This document shows positions 49,740-57,955 of a stretch of 64,000 nucleotides of DNA, in pieces (positions within the stretch are counted from its first letter, which is position 1; every line of letters starts with the position of its first letter). Made by a program: the position numbers and the translations under genes. Source of the DNA: SFHK01 sp964554795 (lineage in GTDB: Bacteria > Bacillota > Clostridia > Christensenellales > Aristaeellaceae); contig CAZKQB010000004.1 of assembly GCA_964554795.1 (NCBI GenBank), positions 35,758 through 99,757 on the forward strand. The letters run 5' to 3'. The notes beneath the pieces were generated by a model. That model searched no databases. It saw only the letters and a program-made list of their open reading frames with translations, and had not been told where the DNA came from.

Positions 49740-51740
49740 ATGGAGAAACCGAAGTTTTATATTACGACGCCGATCTATTATCCGTCCGGTAACATGACCA
49801 TTGGCCATACCTATACGACCGTGGCGGCGGACAGCATGACCCGGTTTAAGAAGATGACCGGCTATGACACCTATTTCCTCACCGGAACCGACGAGCACGG
49901 TCAGAAGATTGAGCGCAAGGCCGAGGAGGCAGGGGTAACGCCGAAGCAGTTTGTAGACAAGATTGTCGCCGAGACCAAGGATCTGTGGAAGCTGATGAAC
50001 ATCCAGTACGATGACTTCATCCGCACCACCGACGAAAGGCACGAGAAGGTCGTTCAGAAGATCTTCAAGAAGTTCTACGATCAGGGCGACATTTACAAGG
50101 GCGCGTACGAGGGCTATTACTGCACGCCGTGCGAGAGCTTTTGGACGGTGACGCAGCTCAAGGAGAAGGACGGCCAGAAGGTCTGCCCGGACTGCGGCCG
50201 CCCCGTGGAGCTGTCCCGCGAGGAATGCTATTTCTTCAAGATGAGCAAGTATCAGGACTGGATTATCGATTATATCGAGACCCACCCGGATTTCATTCAG
50301 CCGCCGTCGCGCGCCAATGAAATGCTCAACAACTTCCTTCGTCCCGGCCTTCAGGATCTGTGCGTCAGCCGCACCAGCTTCAAGTGGGGCGTGCCGGTGG
50401 ACTTTGATCCCGGCCACGTGGTGTATGTGTGGATCGACGCGCTGAGCAACTACATTTCCGCGCTGGGCTATCTGTCGGAGGATGACAGCCTGTTTAAGAA
50501 GTACTGGCCGGCAGACATTCATCTGGTGGGCAAGGAAATCGTGCGCTTCCACACCATCTATTGGCCCATTATGCTGCATGCGCTGGGGCTGCCGCTGCCT
50601 AAGCAGGTGTTCGGCCACGGCTGGCTCCTGTTCGGCGGCGACAAGATGAGCAAGTCCAAGGGCAATGTAGAATATCCCGCGCCCATCGTGGGACGCTATG
50701 GAACCGACGTTCTGCGCTATTATCTGATGCGTGAAATGCCCTTTGGCGCGGACGGCAACTACACAAACGAGGCGCTTCTGAACCGCATGAACAGCGACCT
50801 GTGCAACGATCTGGGCAATCTGGTATCGCGCACGGTGGCGATGATCGAGAAGTATTTCGGCGGCCGCGTGCCCGAGCCCGGTGCGTATGAGGACGTGGAC
50901 AGGCACATCATCGAGCTGTTCGAGGCGCTCCCGGCGCAGGTGGAGAAGCAGATGAACGCGCTTCAGTTCTCTCTGGCGCTCACAGAAATCTGGAAGCTGA
51001 TCGGCGAACTGAACCGCTATATCGATCTCACGCAGCCGTGGGTGCTGGGCAAGACCGAGGAGGGAAAGCCGCGGCTTCAGACGGTTATGTATGTGCTGGC
51101 TGAGTCTGTGCGCGGCGTGGCCGTGCAGCTTGCGCCCGTGATGCCGGAAACCCCCGCGCGCATCTACGCGCAGCTGGGCGTGCAGGACGACGCGCTGAAG
51201 ACGTGGGAATCCGTTCAGAAGTTCGGCGCGCTGCCTGCCGGAACGGTCGTAACGAAGGGCGAGGCGCTGTTCCCGCGCGTGGACGTGAAGAAGGAGCTGG
51301 AATCCCTCGCCGCCGAAAAGCAGGCGAACGCGCCCAAGGCCGAGGAAAAGAAGCCCGAGCCGAAGAAGGCCGAGGCGAAAAAGCCCGAGGAGTCCAAGGC
51401 GGACGACGGCTATGTGACCATCGATGAATTTTTCAAAACCAAGCTGGTCGCAGCGAGGATCCTTGCCTGCGAAAAGGTGGAAAAGAGCGATAAGCTGCTC
51501 AAGTCCACACTGGATATTGGCGGCGGCGAAACCCGCACGGTGCTTTCCGGCATCGCGAAGTGGTACAATCCCGAGGATATGCCCGGACGTACGGTGGTGC
51601 TGGTCAAGAACCTGCCCCCGCGCAAGATGCGTGGCATCGTTTCCGAGGGCATGCTACTGTGCGCCTCCGACGACGAGGGCAACCTGAAGCTTCTGACCGT
51701 GGACGGCGGCGAATTCATGCCCGGCGCCGAGATCGGCTGA
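49740..51740 (+). CDS. metG: Methionyl-tRNA synthetase with C-terminal tRNA-binding domain
   Basis: 666 residues. Class I HIGH-type motif in GNMTIGHTYTT, zinc knuckle CTPCESF...CPDCGRP, KMSKS motif in GGDKMSKSKGN, then an anticodon-binding helical domain. A charged, Lys/Glu/Ala-rich linker at ~520-560 joins a C-terminal EMAP/Arc1p-type domain (ILACEKVEKSDKLLKSTLDI, MPGRTVVLVKNLPPRKMRGI). The ATG at 49740 has GGAAGGGAG upstream; a longer frame runs through the T-box and is excluded. Regulated by the T-box. Confidence 0.97.
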   Translation: MEKPKFYITTPIYYPSGNMTIGHTYTTVAADSMTRFKKMTGYDTYFLTGTDEHGQKIERKAEEAGVTPKQFVDKIVAETKDLWKLMNIQYDDFIRTTDERHEKVVQKIFKKFYDQGDIYKGAYEGYYCTPCESFWTVTQLKEKDGQKVCPDCGRPVELSREECYFFKMSKYQDWIIDYIETHPDFIQPPSRANEMLNNFLRPGLQDLCVSRTSFKWGVPVDFDPGHVVYVWIDALSNYISALGYLSEDDSLFKKYWPADIHLVGKEIVRFHTIYWPIMLHALGLPLPKQVFGHGWLLFGGDKMSKSKGNVEYPAPIVGRYGTDVLRYYLMREMPFGADGNYTNEALLNRMNSDLCNDLGNLVSRTVAMIEKYFGGRVPEPGAYEDVDRHIIELFEALPAQVEKQMNALQFSLALTEIWKLIGELNRYIDLTQPWVLGKTEEGKPRLQTVMYVLAESVRGVAVQLAPVMPETPARIYAQLGVQDDALKTWESVQKFGALPAGTVVTKGEALFPRVDVKKELESLAAEKQANAPKAEEKKPEPKKAEAKKPEESKADDGYVTIDEFFKTKLVAARILACEKVEKSDKLLKSTLDIGGGETRTVLSGIAKWYNPEDMPGRTVVLVKNLPPRKMRGIVSEGMLLCASDDEGNLKLLTVDGGEFMPGAEIG

Positions 51741-51753
51741 AAGCCATAGAACC

Positions 51754-51787
51754 GAACGCCGCGCCGATTTGCATCTGCGCGGCGTTC
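51754..51787 (+). terminator. Probable terminator of metG
   Basis: GAACGCCGCGC (51754-51764) pairs with GCGCGGCGTTC (51777-51787); tail is only weakly T-rich. The rest of 51788-51994 shows no gene. Confidence 0.65.
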
Positions 51788-51994
51788 GCCGTCTTTAGGG
51801 GAAGGGGAAAGCGGCGTGTCCGACGGCCGGCGCACCCTTTACCGCGAGCGTCGGAAGGGGACGCGTGTCTGCCACAAAAAAGGACGCTTTGCGGCTTAAA
51901 AAGGATTCGTATTTTAAAGCCGTTTCAAACTTTGTTGGTTATACTTCCTATTGTACCGGGGTTCTGCCCGGACGATGGAAAGGAAGGCTGAAGC

Positions 51995-53533
51995 ATGGAA
52001 TTGAAAAGATGGATTGCGCTTTGCTTGTGCGTATGCATGGCGCTTTTGAATTTGCCTGCGGCTGCGGAGACGACGCAGACTGCGCCGCCGGAGCCTCCGG
52101 CCGGCATGGGAACCCCGCCGCAGGGCGGAAATCCGCCGGAAAAGCCGGACGGTGAAATGGGCAACCCGCCCGAGAGGCCAAATGGTGGGATGGGCAACCC
52201 GCCGGATATGCCCGGCGGTGAAATGGGCAACCCGCCCGAGATGCCAAATGGTGAGATGGGCAACCTGCCGATGGGCGGCCCCGGCGGCATGAATGCGCAG
52301 CCGGAGAGCTACAGCGCCGTAAGGACCGTTTCCGAGGATGCGGTAATTTCCAGCGAAACGGTTGAAGCTGCCGGAACGAACGAGAGTGCGCTGCTGGTTA
52401 CCGGCGGGAATGTGGTCGTTGCCGATTCGAGGCTCGTTCGCGAAAGCGCCGATTCCACCGGCGGGGACAGCGCCAGCTTCTATGGCGTGGGCGCGGCTAC
52501 GCTGGTCATTGGCGGCACGCTGACGATAGAAAACGCCGAGATTTTTACCGACGCTGAGGGCGGCGCGGGCGTGTTCGCCTATGGAAGCGGCATTGCGACC
52601 GTGAAGGACACCGTGATTTCCACGAAAAAGGGTACGTCCGGCGGTATTCATGTGGCGGGCGGCGGAACGCTGTACGCTGAGAACCTCACCGTGACGACCG
52701 AGGGCGCCTCCTCGGCTGCGATTCGCTCCGACCGCGGCGGCGGAACGATGGTGGTAAACGGCGGAAGCTATACTGCGTCCGGCTTTGGATCCCCGGCGGT
52801 ATACGTTACGGCGGACATCTCGATTTCGGACGCTGTGCTGACCGCGACCGGCTCTGAGGCGCTGTGTCTGGAGGGCAAGAACAACGTAGCGCTGATGAAC
52901 TGCACGCTGTCCGGAAATCTTCCCGATCTGGAGCAGAACGACAATACGTGGACGGTGATCCTGTACCAGAGCATGTCCGGCGATTCCGAGGTCGGCAAGG
53001 GCACGTTCACCATGAATGGCGGCACGCTGATATCAAATAACGGCGGCCTGTTCTACACCACCAACACCGACAGCGAGTTCATCCTGCGGAACGTGACGCT
53101 TCAGGCAAGCGAGGACAGCGAGTACCTGCTCCGCTGCACCGGCAACGCCAACGGCCGCGGATGGGGCCGCACTGGCAGCAACGGCGCGAACTGCGTCTTT
53201 ACTGCCGCAGAGCAGCAGATGAGCGGCCGCGTGATCTGGGACAGCATTTCAAGCCTGACGCTCTTCCTTACCGAGGGAACCTCCTTCACCGGCTCGATTC
53301 TCGACGACGAGACCTGCGCAGGCGAGGGCGGAAGCGGCAGGTGCGCGCTTACCATTGACGAAGCCTCCGAATGGATCGTCACGGAAAGTAGCGTGCTCAC
53401 CTCACTCACCTGCAGGGGGCGGATCGCCGATGCCTCCGGTCGCACCGTGACCATCGCGGATCCGTCCGGAAGCGTTTTCGTTGCCGGTGAAGGCGAGCTC
53501 ACGATCACCGTGTCCGAGTATCGCGCCGAGTAA
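51995..53533 (+). CDS. Secreted right-handed beta-helix-like protein with proline-rich repeats
   Basis: 512 residues. Signal peptide ELKRWIALCLCVCMALLNLP, cleavage near AAAETT. Residues ~30-95 hold an 11-residue repeat of the form GEMGNPPEMPN, four to five copies, Pro/Met/Asn rich. The rest is a chain of short beta rungs (NVVVADSRLV, TLTIENAEIFTD, IATVKDTVIST, GTLYAENLTVTTEG, GTMVVNGGSYTASG), the pattern of a parallel beta-helix. No LPXTG or other anchor seen, so secreted or associated non-covalently. AAGGAAGG precedes the ATG. Function unknown; perhaps a saccharide-binding surface protein. Confidence 0.8.
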   Translation: MELKRWIALCLCVCMALLNLPAAAETTQTAPPEPPAGMGTPPQGGNPPEKPDGEMGNPPERPNGGMGNPPDMPGGEMGNPPEMPNGEMGNLPMGGPGGMNAQPESYSAVRTVSEDAVISSETVEAAGTNESALLVTGGNVVVADSRLVRESADSTGGDSASFYGVGAATLVIGGTLTIENAEIFTDAEGGAGVFAYGSGIATVKDTVISTKKGTSGGIHVAGGGTLYAENLTVTTEGASSAAIRSDRGGGTMVVNGGSYTASGFGSPAVYVTADISISDAVLTATGSEALCLEGKNNVALMNCTLSGNLPDLEQNDNTWTVILYQSMSGDSEVGKGTFTMNGGTLISNNGGLFYTTNTDSEFILRNVTLQASEDSEYLLRCTGNANGRGWGRTGSNGANCVFTAAEQQMSGRVIWDSISSLTLFLTEGTSFTGSILDDETCAGEGGSGRCALTIDEASEWIVTESSVLTSLTCRGRIADASGRTVTIADPSGSVFVAGEGELTITVSEYRAE

Positions 53534-53561
53534 AGGACTTTCCTAAAAAAACGATCAAACA

Positions 53562-53603
53562 AAGCCGAGCCGACGAATCCAAAGAAGATCGTCGGCTCGG
53601 CTT
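53562..53603 (-). terminator. Convergent terminator between the beta-helix gene and the small-protein island
   Basis: AAGCCGAGCCGACGA pairs with TCGTCGGCTCGGCTT; on the minus strand a T-rich tail with a seven-T run follows. The remaining 53604-53778 shows nothing clear. Confidence 0.8.
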
Positions 53604-53778
53604 ATGCATGGAGGAGCGGAAGCCGAAGCTGCGCTGCCCGCGTTAGAAGCTCATGGCTGTCATCCGGGGGGAACGATGGACGAGGGCGTTTCCGGCGAGC
53701 ATCGGTGCGTACTTCATGAAATCGTCGGAGACCGTCTCGGCGTCCAGCTGTCCCTCCGAATCCGGAAGGATAAAGCCC

Positions 53779-54276
53779 TTACTTTGCCTCTGTCGGAAAA
53801 ATCGTTTCGAACACCTTCATTGCCTCATTTTGGAACACGTCGTAATCGGTGCAGAAATGAGTTCCAATGTTTGGAACCAGTGAAAGAGTCTCGCGAATGC
53901 CGATGCTGCTGTTGACAAGCATCAGATAAAACGCAGTATACTCATCAATGAGTGACTCGGCAAATGCAAAGGCCTCATCCATGGCGGCGCTCGGCGTATT
54001 TGCCCCAATCCATACATGAGAGGCTTCGTCGAAATCGTAATATTCGAGCATAAACAGATTTTCAGAGCCCATGACGAAGTAGGACAGAGTGTTTGGGGGA
54101 GTGGCTGTGCCGACAAGCTTGCCGAGAACACTGTAGGAGTTCTCCACTGGCTCTCCATAGCTCGCATTGATGCAGGAGATAATCGTTTCGGCCACGTCTG
54201 CGTTGGATTCAGCGCTTACGCTCGCACCCGCGAGCAGGCAGGTAAGGACCAGAACAATGGCGATGACCTTTTTCAT
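53779..54276 (-). CDS. Small exported protein, paralog family A
   Basis: 165 residues. Signal peptide KKVIAIVLVLTCLLAGASVS then AES. The mature part has ENSYSVLGKLVGTATPPNTL, SYFVMGSENLFMLEYYDF and FAESLIDEYTAFYLMLVNSS. It is a paralog of the protein at 54727 (shared SYS(V/L)L(G/S)KL, TL(S/T)Y(F/I)V, HVW, EAM near the end). I do not recognise the family. The Shine-Dalgarno GGGAG lies 11 nt upstream, within a leader shared by its neighbours. Likely the last gene of a minus-strand island. Confidence 0.7.
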   Translation of the reverse strand: MKKVIAIVLVLTCLLAGASVSAESNADVAETIISCINASYGEPVENSYSVLGKLVGTATPPNTLSYFVMGSENLFMLEYYDFDEASHVWIGANTPSAAMDEAFAFAESLIDEYTAFYLMLVNSSIGIRETLSLVPNIGTHFCTDYDVFQNEAMKVFETIFPTEAK

Positions 54277-54419
54277 GGATGAGTGTGCTCCCTTCGGACT
54301 GTGTGTATGCGGTACCTTCCTCCCGCCAAGCGGCTTGCCTTATGCAGTGCAAGGCTTGACGAGAGGAATGTCTGGGGTGCAAACGGATGCCGTCCGTTTA
54401 TGCAGAGAAGCGGAAATTG

Positions 54420-54720
54420 TCAGAAGTCGCTGGGCGTCAGAATAATGTCGCTGCTGACAGCCACCTGAATATACGTTCCGTCGCCGGCAATACCGATATC
54501 CACGAAGGTACTCTCGGTTTCACCATACAGAAGCCCCTTGTCATCCTCCGAGGGGGAGGGATGCGACGGTGAAGCCGTATTTTTCGGCGAGCATTTTCGC
54601 ATATGCGCGCATGGCTTCGTAGCTTTCCGTTTCCGTCCTGTACACCCATTCCGTGTACCTATCGGAGACCGACGAAACACCGGCAACGCCCAGATAGCTC
54701 TCCGGCCCAGGAATGCTCAA
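54420..54720 (-). pseudogene. Frameshifted, truncated gene remnant
   Basis: Two adjacent reading frames together encode one plausible protein tail. The first frame, from 54720, reads SIPGPESYLGVAGVSSVSD and SYEAMRAYAKMLAEKYGF, then stops at ~54553 just past a G-rich run (GAGGGGGAGGG on the plus strand, 54549-54559). The other frame continues EDDKGLLYGETESTFVDIGI to a stop at 54420. No start codon with a ribosome binding site exists at the 5' end, which abuts the stop of the 54727 gene in the same frame. A decayed exported-protein gene is most likely. Confidence 0.65.
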
Positions 54721-54726
54721 ACTCGT

Positions 54727-55227
54727 TTAGGCTGCGTCCGGATAAAGCATTCCAAGCCGATCCATTGCTTCATCATGGAATGCGTTGTAGTCGTTGTAAA
54801 GGCTGTTCTGAAGCGAGGCATCATCCATCCACTGAGTCAGCACAAGAAGCTCCGAGCCGTCGTCGCCCACAATCACGAGAAAGTATGCGATATAATAGTC
54901 GAAAAAGGCTTCTGCTGCATCAAGCGCCTGCTGCATGCAGTCGTTTACTCCGGTCTCCTCGCGCGTCCATACATGGGCGTTTCCATCGGTGGCGTAATAC
55001 TCACAAATGAACTTGTTGTCGCAGACGATATACGTCAGGGAGCCCTTCGGAACGGTTGCGTCATACAGCTTGCTGAGGAGACTGTAGGAATATACCGTCG
55101 GCTCGTCGTACAAGGTCTCCATGACGGTAGGAATCATATCGTCTATGTCTATGGTGTTCGAGGCGCTCGCGCCCGCGCAGCCGAGCAGACAGGCAAGAAC
55201 CAGAAGAATGGCAAGGATCTTTTTCAT
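54727..55227 (-). CDS. Small exported protein, paralog family A
   Basis: 166 residues. Signal peptide KKILAILLVLACLLGCAGAS; LLGC could act as a lipobox, so a lipoprotein is possible. The mature part has YSYSLLSKLYDATVPKGSLT, YIVCDNKFICEYYATDGNAH and AEAFFDYYIAYFLVIVGDDG, paralogous to the protein at 53779. The signal-peptide DNA and 5' leader are nearly identical to those of the 55264 gene even though the mature parts differ. Function unknown. Confidence 0.75.
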   Translation of the reverse strand: MKKILAILLVLACLLGCAGASASNTIDIDDMIPTVMETLYDEPTVYSYSLLSKLYDATVPKGSLTYIVCDNKFICEYYATDGNAHVWTREETGVNDCMQQALDAAEAFFDYYIAYFLVIVGDDGSELLVLTQWMDDASLQNSLYNDYNAFHDEAMDRLGMLYPDAA

Positions 55228-55263
55228 GAATATGTACTCCCTTCAAAATTGTCGTGAATAGAT

Positions 55264-55809
55264 TTAACCCCTGATTGCTTTAATATCCGCTTCCGGGTCG
55301 CCGTAGCCCATGAGGGTCTTGACCAGAGCATCGCCATATTGCTCGAACATCTTGTAGCTGAGACAAATGCAGCGCGCCATGTCATACAGGCTCGGCATAG
55401 TCTCGTCGCAGATCATGCAATAATGGTAGCGGATTTCGCCATTGTCGTAATTGAATTCAAAATTTCCAATCAGGTTGCAGTAGTTGGCGCGGGTAATGAA
55501 TTCAACCACATCGTCGTATACGTCCGGGGAAGCCTTGATCGGACAGGTTGCGACGCATTCGATTTCCGTATCCTTGGGAAGAACATACACGCGGCAGCTG
55601 CCCAATTGGGAATCGATATTCATGGTGAACTGAATGAGGCCGGTCTTCGAGCTATAATCGTACCTCCAACCCTGCAGATTGAGGAATTCCAGCGTGCGGT
55701 TGAGCATCTGATTCTGGTGCGACAGCTCGGATTCCGTGGCTTCGGCGCCTGCGCCCACGCAGGAGAGCAGGCAGGCAAGAACCAGAAGAATGGCAAGAAT
55801 CTTTTTCAT
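55264..55809 (-). CDS. Exported YbjN-like protein
   Basis: 181 residues from the ATG at 55809. Signal peptide KKILAILLVLACLLSCVGAG (possible lipobox LLSC). The mature part (MLNRTLEFLNLQGWRYDYSS, IKASPDVYDDVVEFITRANY, LIGNFEFNYDNGEIRYHY) resembles the YbjN/sensory-transduction-regulator fold related to type III secretion chaperones. Strong paralog of the signal-less protein at 55848, with both ending LMGYGDPEADIKAI(R/E)G. Role unknown. Confidence 0.75.
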   Translation of the reverse strand: MKKILAILLVLACLLSCVGAGAEATESELSHQNQMLNRTLEFLNLQGWRYDYSSKTGLIQFTMNIDSQLGSCRVYVLPKDTEIECVATCPIKASPDVYDDVVEFITRANYCNLIGNFEFNYDNGEIRYHYCMICDETMPSLYDMARCICLSYKMFEQYGDALVKTLMGYGDPEADIKAIRG

Positions 55810-55847
55810 GAATATGTATGCTCCCTTCAAAACTGTTGAAAATTGTC

Positions 55848-56309
55848 TTAGCCTTCGATCGCTTTGATGTCCGCTTCTGGGTCGCCGTAGCCCATGAGGG
55901 TCTTGACCAGGCCATCGCCATATTTGTTGAACATCAAAAAGCCCATCGTTACGCAGCGCTGCACATCCTCAAAACTCGGTACCGTCTCATTGCAGGGCAG
56001 ACAGCACTGGTAACGGATTTCTCCGTCGGAGTAATCGAATTCAAACTTTCCAATCCTGAGATCGTAGTTGGCACGGGTAAGGAATTCGACGACGCTGCCA
56101 TACACGTCCGGAGAAGCCTTGACCGGGCATGCCGTTATGGCCTGAATTTCCGTTTCACTGACAATGATAATCCCGCGGCAGCTACTCAGCTTGGATTTGA
56201 GGTTCATGCCTAACGTGATGATGCCATTCTGTTTCGTCGTTTCGTACTTCCAGTTTTTAGAATTAAGGTATTCCACCACGTGGCCCCAAAGCTGTTCCTG
56301 ATGAGTCAT
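55848..56309 (-). CDS. Cytoplasmic YbjN-like protein
   Basis: 153 residues, no signal peptide. QLWGHVVEYLNSKNWKYETT, VKASPDVYGSVVEFLTRANY, LRIGKFEFDYSDGEIRYQCC and LVKTLMGYGDPEADIKAIEG align with the exported paralog at 55264. AGGAGGG precedes the ATG. First gene after the duplicated promoter at 56349. The pair has the same fold placed in two compartments; any interaction is untested. Confidence 0.78.
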   Translation of the reverse strand: MTHQEQLWGHVVEYLNSKNWKYETTKQNGIITLGMNLKSKLSSCRGIIIVSETEIQAITACPVKASPDVYGSVVEFLTRANYDLRIGKFEFDYSDGEIRYQCCLPCNETVPSFEDVQRCVTMGFLMFNKYGDGLVKTLMGYGDPEADIKAIEG

Positions 56310-56348
56310 AAAGAATCCCTCCTGTTTTTGTCGTGCTTGGGTGAGCTA

Positions 56349-56415
56349 TTCTTACGGGTGGAAGTATAGCACCGGCACCTCTGCCCTTTTGCATTTCGTT
56401 TCCGATTTGAACGAT
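56349..56415 (-). promoter_or_regulatory. Duplicated promoter region, copy A
   Basis: 67-bp segment matching 57173-57239 at 62 positions. On the minus strand it has an extended -10, TGCTATACT (-10 at 56363-56368), but no standard -35. Lies upstream of the YbjN-like gene. Confidence 0.75.
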
Positions 56416-56478
56416 TCCATTTGATGTTACAGTTTAGTAGAAGGATCATGCGGGCGTATCCGCGCTTCTGGCCTTCGC

Positions 56479-57132
56479 TTATTCCTCGGTTTTCTGAATG
56501 GGCTCCGCCGCGTCGTCTGCCGTGTCTTCGGTTTCCTGAATGGCCTCCGCCACACCGTCCGCCTTGCGGTTTTTGAACGCCTGCTGGGCTTCCTTCTTAA
56601 CCTGACGGAAGGAGGTGTTGTTGCTTTCCTGCTTCATCATGTGCTCAAGCTCGTCAACGGTGTAGGAGTCGATGGATTTCCCGGCCTTGAACAGGCGCAC
56701 GAGCAGGTTCATGAAGATGATGCCGGAATAATAGGTTACGCAGTAGCCCATCAAGCCGTTCAGGATCGTAGCGCCGGCCGTTCCGAGGCCGGGAATCAGA
56801 GACAGCACGGTGCCTGAGATTAGCGGAGCCGCGACGTATGCGGCTATGTTGGTGACGAAGGCGGAGCCCAGACCCTTGATCAGGTTCTTTTTCACGCTGA
56901 GACCGAGCTTGGTGCAGATGCGGTAGTACATCGACCATACGAAACCGATCTCGATGCCGGCGGCAACGACGCTGCCAACGCCGGGGAGCGCACCGACAGC
57001 CATCATGGAGGCGGCAGCGCCCGCCGAATGGGACTTGACCAGACTCATCAGCTCGTCATAGGAAACGTTCACGCCCTTTTCCTGTGCCTGGGATACGATC
57101 TTCTCGACGGATTCATTCAACTTGTTTGCCAT
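56479..57132 (-). CDS. DUF697-like membrane protein
   Basis: 217 residues. N-terminal helix (NKLNESVEKIVSQAQEKG), then glycine-rich hydrophobic segments at ~36-60 (AAASMMAVGALPGVGSVVAA), ~80-105 and ~110-145 (LSLIPGLGTAGATILNGLMG). The GxGS/PGLGT pattern resembles DUF697/YcjF-type proteins. The C-terminal ~60 residues are charged, with a repeated IQ(E/K)TE motif. AGGAGG precedes the ATG, behind promoter copy B. Function unknown. Confidence 0.7.
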   Translation of the reverse strand: MANKLNESVEKIVSQAQEKGVNVSYDELMSLVKSHSAGAAASMMAVGALPGVGSVVAAGIEIGFVWSMYYRICTKLGLSVKKNLIKGLGSAFVTNIAAYVAAPLISGTVLSLIPGLGTAGATILNGLMGYCVTYYSGIIFMNLLVRLFKAGKSIDSYTVDELEHMMKQESNNTSFRQVKKEAQQAFKNRKADGVAEAIQETEDTADDAAEPIQKTEE

Positions 57133-57172
57133 TGTAATATCCTCCTCATTTGTGTTTGGCGTATGCGGTTCG

Positions 57173-57239
57173 TTCTTACAGGCGAAAGTATAGCACCGGC
57201 GCCTCTGCTCTTTTGCATTTCGTTTCCGATTTGAACGAT
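57173..57239 (-). promoter_or_regulatory. Duplicated promoter region, copy B
   Basis: Second copy of the 67-bp region at 56349-56415, with the same TGCTATACT extended -10 (57187-57192). Lies upstream of the DUF697-like gene. The match covers promoter DNA only; the genes it precedes are unrelated. Confidence 0.75.
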
Positions 57240-57442
57240 CTTTGCCAAGCCGTTTATCCTGTGGAATTCAAAGGAATTCCGGAAGACTGGATATTCCGGT
57301 GTACGGTTCAGAAGCGCCTTTTATGAATCGCCTTAGAAGCCATGAAAGAAGGTTCTCTGACTTCTCCGCATTTAATGTTTAGTGTACTGTATAAATATTA
57401 CATTTTCAAAAAAAAAAAAAACAATACTGTGACGGAGTGTCA

Positions 57443-57512
57443 AAAAAACTACGGGAGAGCGCGAGAGGGTAAAGCTCTCTCGAGCGATAGTCGAACATAG
57501 CGGCGTGTGCGG
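57443..57512 (+). repeat. Composite intergenic repeat, copy 1
   Basis: About 70 bp similar to 57664-57738 (ACGGGAGAGCGCGAGAGGG, then AAAGCTCTCTCGA, then TCGAACATAGCGGCG). It contains a CGAGAG/CTCTCG stem. The stretch 57240-57442 before it has poly-A and no gene. Confidence 0.75.
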
Positions 57513-57619
57513 AAGCAAAATTTGTTAGGGTGCCGTATCGAGCGGTCTTATTCTCCCGTCCACCGGATCGGCAAAAACTTTTTAGGAGAGCCCGCTGCCC
57601 TTTCATGAGAATATCAAAA

Positions 57620-57653
57620 AGCCTGCCGCAGAGCTTTGCTTCTGCGACAGGCT
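57620..57653. repeat. GCCTGCCGCAGA hairpin, first copy
   Basis: AGCCTGCCGCAGA pairs imperfectly with TCTGCGACAGGCT. Same sequence family as the hairpins at 57905-57938 and 61723-61757. It closes the first composite repeat unit. Confidence 0.7.
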
Positions 57654-57663
57654 CATAGAATGT

Positions 57664-57738
57664 AAAAAACCTACGGGAGAGCGCGAGAGGGCCAAAGCTC
57701 TCTCGAATTCAATCGAACATAGCGGCGCGTACGGTGGA
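57664..57738 (+). repeat. Composite intergenic repeat, copy 2
   Basis: Diverged copy of 57443-57512. The stretch to 57904 continues with a GGGGGAGCTTGCTCC palindrome (~57849-57863), similar to one at the window end. No gene lies in 57133-57955. Confidence 0.75.
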
Positions 57739-57904
57739 GACGCACGTTTTTTTCAAAATAAAATTTCATTTTCGGAGAGAAAGTCGCTTCCTTACAGGCT
57801 TCGCGCCCGAAAATCCGAAGGATTTAGGCGGAGACTGGAGCGGCTGGTCGGGGGAGCTTGCTCCACCGGTCACCCGCTTGGAAAAGAACTTTTGAAAAGC
57901 AGAA

Positions 57905-57938
57905 AGCCTGCCGCAGAATTTTACTTCTGCGGCAGGCT
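57905..57938 (-). terminator. Terminator of nifJ
   Basis: AGCCTGCCGCAGAA pairs with TTCTGCGGCAGGCT; on the minus strand a T-rich tail follows. 18 nt after the nifJ stop. Confidence 0.75.
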
Positions 57939-57955
57939 CTTTTGGCCTTTAGAGA

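Noticed and set aside
51788..51994. Promoter-like TTGG and TATACT pieces before the beta-helix gene
   Set aside because: Spacing does not fit a standard sigma-A promoter, so no promoter was called.
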